A DNA stretch of 64,000 nt from Stomorhina lunata (lineage: Eukaryota; Arthropoda; Insecta; Diptera; Rhiniidae). Where the stretch lies: the NCBI GenBank assembly GCA_933228675.1, contig OW121743.1:60138639-60202638 (forward strand), given 5' to 3'. The position numbers and the translations under genes are program-made. Shown piece by piece: positions 60,281-64,000 of this stretch. Positions within the stretch are counted from its first letter, which is position 1; each line of letters starts with the position of its first letter. Under the pieces are notes generated by a model. The model was not told where the DNA came from. It did not search any database and worked only from the letters and a program-made list of their open reading frames with translations.

Positions 60281-62728
60281 AAGTAAGAGTGGTATATTCG
60301 GCTTTGCCGAATCTTGGATACCCTTCACCAATGGTGTTGCAAAAGTACTTAATGTAATTCCAAGCAAAATTTGGTTATACTAGTATTATATGCAAAGAGT
60401 CTTTAAAATTAAGAGTCGGAAAAAGAAAAGCTTTTGGATGGCATCATCATCTAGAATATTTATGCACCCAAAGGTTAGGTTGGGCAGGTGGCAGATGTCT
60501 AGGGAAGCTTCACTTGGGTTTTAAAGTGGTCCCTTTGTGAAATATAATGATTACTAGACTACAAGTAGAGAATGCATATTTAAGCCAGCCAGTAGCTTCG
60601 AAATAAAATAGACACATATTTTACGAACATTTAATAAAGTTCGATAGACCAGATAAACCATGCAGAAAAGATGCTTCAAAATGTAGATGCCCTTACATTT
60701 GCAATAGCACATCGATTTGATGAAGTTTAAGTATTCTGGCATGCAACCCAAAAACACAGTGCCCAGTGAGGGTTGTGCACTTTAATTCGTACGAATTATC
60801 CAACTAGTAAAGGTTCTTGATTAGTTATGTAAAACTCTGAAGTTAGCGGACTGATTTAGGTCAAAGCTTCAACAATGATAAGCCTTAAAATTATAGGGTA
60901 TACACTCTTAGTTTTAGATACATACGGGAAATATATAGCTTTTGAATGGATGGATATCAGCTTTGTCGGAAAAGTTATTAAAGATTTACTTATTTATCTG
61001 AAGTTAGTTAATTAATTAAAATGAACACTTTATCAATAATATTTGGGATGTATTGTTCCGGACAGATCCGGTGGATGTTTGGAAAGTTTTGCTCTAGTTC
61101 CTTGTACAATTTTAATGTGATTTAATTTATCAGCATTAAATCGATTCCCGGTCGGGGTTATATGGGAGATTTCACTAAATATGAATAGAGCTCGCCCATT
61201 TTCAATATCGAACTTTTCAAGAGATCAGAAATACTTTTGTCAAATGTTGTCCCTCTAGAAAGTTTATTTTAGGCGCTATCGCCCTGAATATCAATATTGT
61301 ACAACGTCTTTATACTAAATGTCATCATCGTATCTTAGGCGAAGTTATACAGGATCAATTGTCAAACGTAAACGGATTTCTCCCAATTGCAATTAAAAAA
61401 TTTAAATTTTCGTTGATATGTGAGATACTTACATACATATGTAGGTTTTGAACGGATATCATGTAGTTAGCTGCATTTTTGTACTTTCTAGGAAGATTAC
61501 CTATAATTTGATATATAATACATTCTCAAATGTTATCATAACGTTCAAAAGTCAGACACAAAATTAAGATTAATGCAGAGTGTCTGTCTGCTAAAATTAG
61601 ATTTGTGGAGCTCCTGGATTTTACACAAAATTTTAGGATATTGTCCCACCCTGAATTTTATCATTGTCGATCAAAACACCATCGCTTAAACGCTAAATTA
61701 TATCTACCACAAATTACCGAATGCATCAGGATTTAGTTAATCCCCTGCGAAGAACGCTATTAAATTTCATCAAAATAAACACCTGAGATATCGACAAAAC
61801 AGGAGCTCCAAAAACTTGACTACAACAGAAAAAATTACAGACAGGTAGACGGACGGACAAAAAAACAGACGGACGGACGGACGGACGGACGGACAAACAA
61901 ACAGACGGACGGACAGACAGACAAACAGACGGACGGACGGACGGACGGAGGTCGCGAAATCGATTCTCCTGCCGATTCAAAGTTGATCGGTACAGTTTGA
62001 ATGGTATTCGTAATCAGATTTGTGGAGTATAGATTTTAGAAAATCCTCACACAAAGAACGATGTCAAATTTCATCACAATCGGTCTATAAACACCTGAGA
62101 TATCGCTAAAACAATACTTACAAAATGTAAACAAAATTTCTTAGACACGTACTTTGGGCAATTTGCTGTACATCAAATGTAGTGTTATGGCGATATCTCA
62201 ATTGTTTATGGACCGCTTTTGATAAAATTTAATAACGTGCTTGGCGGGGGAATTTCCTAAAATTTGATATAAAATTTATGTAGGTCCGTGCTAAAGGAGG
62301 ATGGTTTTTCCTATTTCTGCATTTCATTTTTTCAACAAACATTCTCTAATGCAAACTTTGGGCAATTTGCGATACATCAAATTCAGTGTTTTGGCGATAT
62401 CTCAGTTGTTTATGGACCGATTTTGATAAAATTTTACAGAGTACTTTGGGAAACTATTTCCTACAATCTGATATATAACATATTATCACATGTACACCAG
62501 GAGTATCTTTTTTCTCTTGTTATTTAAAAGTGTGTTTCAATCAAAAATTTTAAAATTTTCGTCTAATTTTTGGTATTTTTTCGATATTTTCGGTGTTTAT
62601 AAACCGATTTTAATGAAATTTAATAGCGTTCATTGCGGGAGAATTTCCTAAAATCTGATATATAATTTATGTAAGAACATCCTCCAGGGGCTTCAGAAAC
62701 TTGATTTCAACAGACAGACAGACAGACG

Positions 62729-62760
<32 letters not shown>

Positions 62761-62905
62761 GACATCGCTTAATCGATTCTCCTCCCGATTCTGAGTCGAT
62801 CGGTATAATTTTTATGGGGTCTACGATCACTAATAAAAAAATTACAAACGGAATCACAAACTTATAATACCCTTTCACCTATTGGTGAAGGGTATAATAA
62901 CAGAT
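60281..62905 (+). mobile_element. Long copy of the hairpin-ended dispersed element (non-coding)
   Basis: It starts AAGTAAGAGTGGTATATTCG with the perfect hairpin ATTCGGC-TTT-GCCGAAT (60296-60312) and GGATACCCTTCACCAATGG. It ends CACCTATTGGTGAAGGGTAT near 62895. Inside are the GGGAGATTTCACTAAAT module (61160), repeated TATCTCA.TTGTTTATGGACCG modules (62190-62430, 62590), and (GGAC)n and (GACA)n tracts at 61845-61950 and 62710-62760. No transposase or polymerase frame was seen. It may be a composite of nested copies. Confidence 0.55.
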
Positions 62906-63470
62906 TCCAAAACAAATAAGTTTGAGTTGTAAGTACAACTCTTTTTCAAAGAAAAATTTATACGTTCTTTAATAATTCCCTTCTTTTTGAACACTGCCTT
63001 GTTCTATTGTTAATCAAATGTTAATAATTTTTTTCTTCATTTTAAATTATAAAAACTTGAGAAACCCCATAAAATTTAAATCAATAACGAGTTTTTTAAG
63101 ATTCATTAAAAAACAAATAATAATGAAGCTTCATCAGTTCAGGAAAGGAGAAACAGGCAGGAGAAGCTACGACATTAAAACTTGTGCCAATTCTAAACAT
63201 GACAACAAACAACAAAAATGTTGTTTGTAACACGTTTTTTTTCTTAGTTCAATTTGTTTACACTCCCTCCTCAGTCGTAGAATCTTGTTATAAAAATACA
63301 AATTTAAGACGATTTTTTTTGAGATTTTTTCAATTCTGGAACAAATCAGTGGCAAAAGGTAAAAAACCAAGATTTAATTGTATTTAATACAAAATTAATC
63401 ACTTTTTACACTGAAAAGTTATTGTCTAGATAATGTCAACAAATAGAGTTTTTTTTGTCTACATATTTGA
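62906..63470. other. AT-rich DNA before the last array
   Basis: Overlapping short frames on both strands at 63018-63387 show no family resemblance. No feature recognised. Confidence 0.35.
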
Positions 63471-63474
63471 TACA

Positions 63475-64000
63475 AATTTTGAAAAATATTTCCATCGAAA
63501 AATTTTTTTATCGAAAATTTTTCTATCGAAAAATTTTTTTTATCGAAAATTTTTCTATCGAAAAATTTTTTTTATCGAAAATTTTTCTATAGAAAAATTT
63601 TTTTTATCGAAAATTTTTCTATAGAAAAATTTTTTTATCAAAAATTTTTCTATAGAAAAATTTTTTTATCGAAAATTTTTCTATAGAAAAATTTTTTTAT
63701 CGAAAATTTTTCTATAGAAAAATTTTTTTATCGAAAATTTTTCTATAGAAAAATTTTTTTATCGAAAATTTTTCTATAGAAAAATTTTTTTATCGAAAAT
63801 TTTTCTATAGAAAAATTTTTTTATCGAAAATTTTTCTATAGAAAAATTTTTTTATCGAAAATTTTTCTATAGAAAAATTTTTTTATCGAAAATTTTTCTA
63901 TAGAAAAATTTTTTTATCGAAAATTTTTCTATAGAAAAATTTTTTTATCGAAAATTTTTCTATAGAAAAATTTTTTTATCGAAAATTTTTCTATAGAAAA
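63475..64000 (+). repeat. 31-bp minisatellite F, running off the window
   Basis: At least 17 units with ATCGAAAATTTTTCTATAG followed by AAAAATTTTTTT; period mostly 31. Each unit holds a 24-bp palindrome centred on CTATAG. Units at the left edge have CTATCG for CTATAG and longer T runs; from 63650 they are nearly identical. Confidence 0.95.

Noticed and set aside
61726..61980. Minus-strand frame of PSVRPSVCLSVRP repeats
   Set aside because: It is translated (GGAC)n/(GACA)n simple repeat inside a dispersed element, not a protein.

Overview
The window looks like AT-rich, repeat-dense chromosomal DNA of a higher fly (Diptera). The evidence is a spliced gene with consensus GT/AG introns that is clearly an FBXL4 orthologue, insect-type non-LTR and mariner-like elements, a Drosophila-type Inr+DPE core promoter, and dispersed elements with a TTCGGC..GCCGAA hairpin and (GACGGACA)-like tracts of the kind common in flies. 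The species cannot be fixed from sequence alone. No bacterial operons, rRNA or CRISPR arrays were seen.

Layout. 1-5590: intergenic DNA with a decayed retroelement ORF1-like relic (about 1230-1850), an antisense jockey-like RT scrap (about 3480-3775) and a sense jockey-like RT pseudogene (about 3840-5575). 5891-21630 (minus strand): the FBXL4 orthologue, reconstructed as 11 coding exons whose splice phases all fit and which give a 663-residue product. Two of its introns (6592-9161 and 10305-20921) are swollen by a 29-bp minisatellite. The 10.6-kb intron also holds two unrecognised minus-strand ORFs (possible nested genes) and a nest of retroelement relics. 22.6-26.5 kb: nested RTE-like scraps, a short dispersed element and a half-copy of a hairpin element. 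26.8-41.6 kb: about 13 kb of a 29-bp AT-rich minisatellite in five blocks, interrupted by two copies of a roughly 300-bp element with long inverted arms. 42.1-42.8 kb: a pogo-like element. 43.3 kb: a candidate core promoter pointing right. 44-49.4 kb: dispersed elements, a recurring GACGGACGCTACA motif and a decayed LINE. 49.6-50.9 kb: a complete but dead mariner-like element. 51.7-52.1 kb: a hairpin MITE-like element. 53.5-54.8 kb: two tRNA-like (SINE-like) boxes. 54.9-57.3 kb: a nearly pure 33-bp array. 58.3-60.1 kb: two abutting, sequence-unrelated 31-bp arrays. 60.3-62.9 kb: a long dispersed element. 63.5 kb to the end: another 31-bp array that runs off the window.

The most distinctive feature is a set of minisatellites with 28-33-bp periods. 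They share a TATAG/AAATTTT core and internal dyad symmetry, and several start inside, or directly next to, copies of one dispersed hairpin-ended element. This suggests, by inference, that the element's internal repeats have seeded local satellites several times. FBXL4 is the only gene identified with confidence. Everything from 22 kb to the right end is non-coding, transposon-derived or satellite, and could be the first intron or upstream region of a gene starting at about 43.3 kb.
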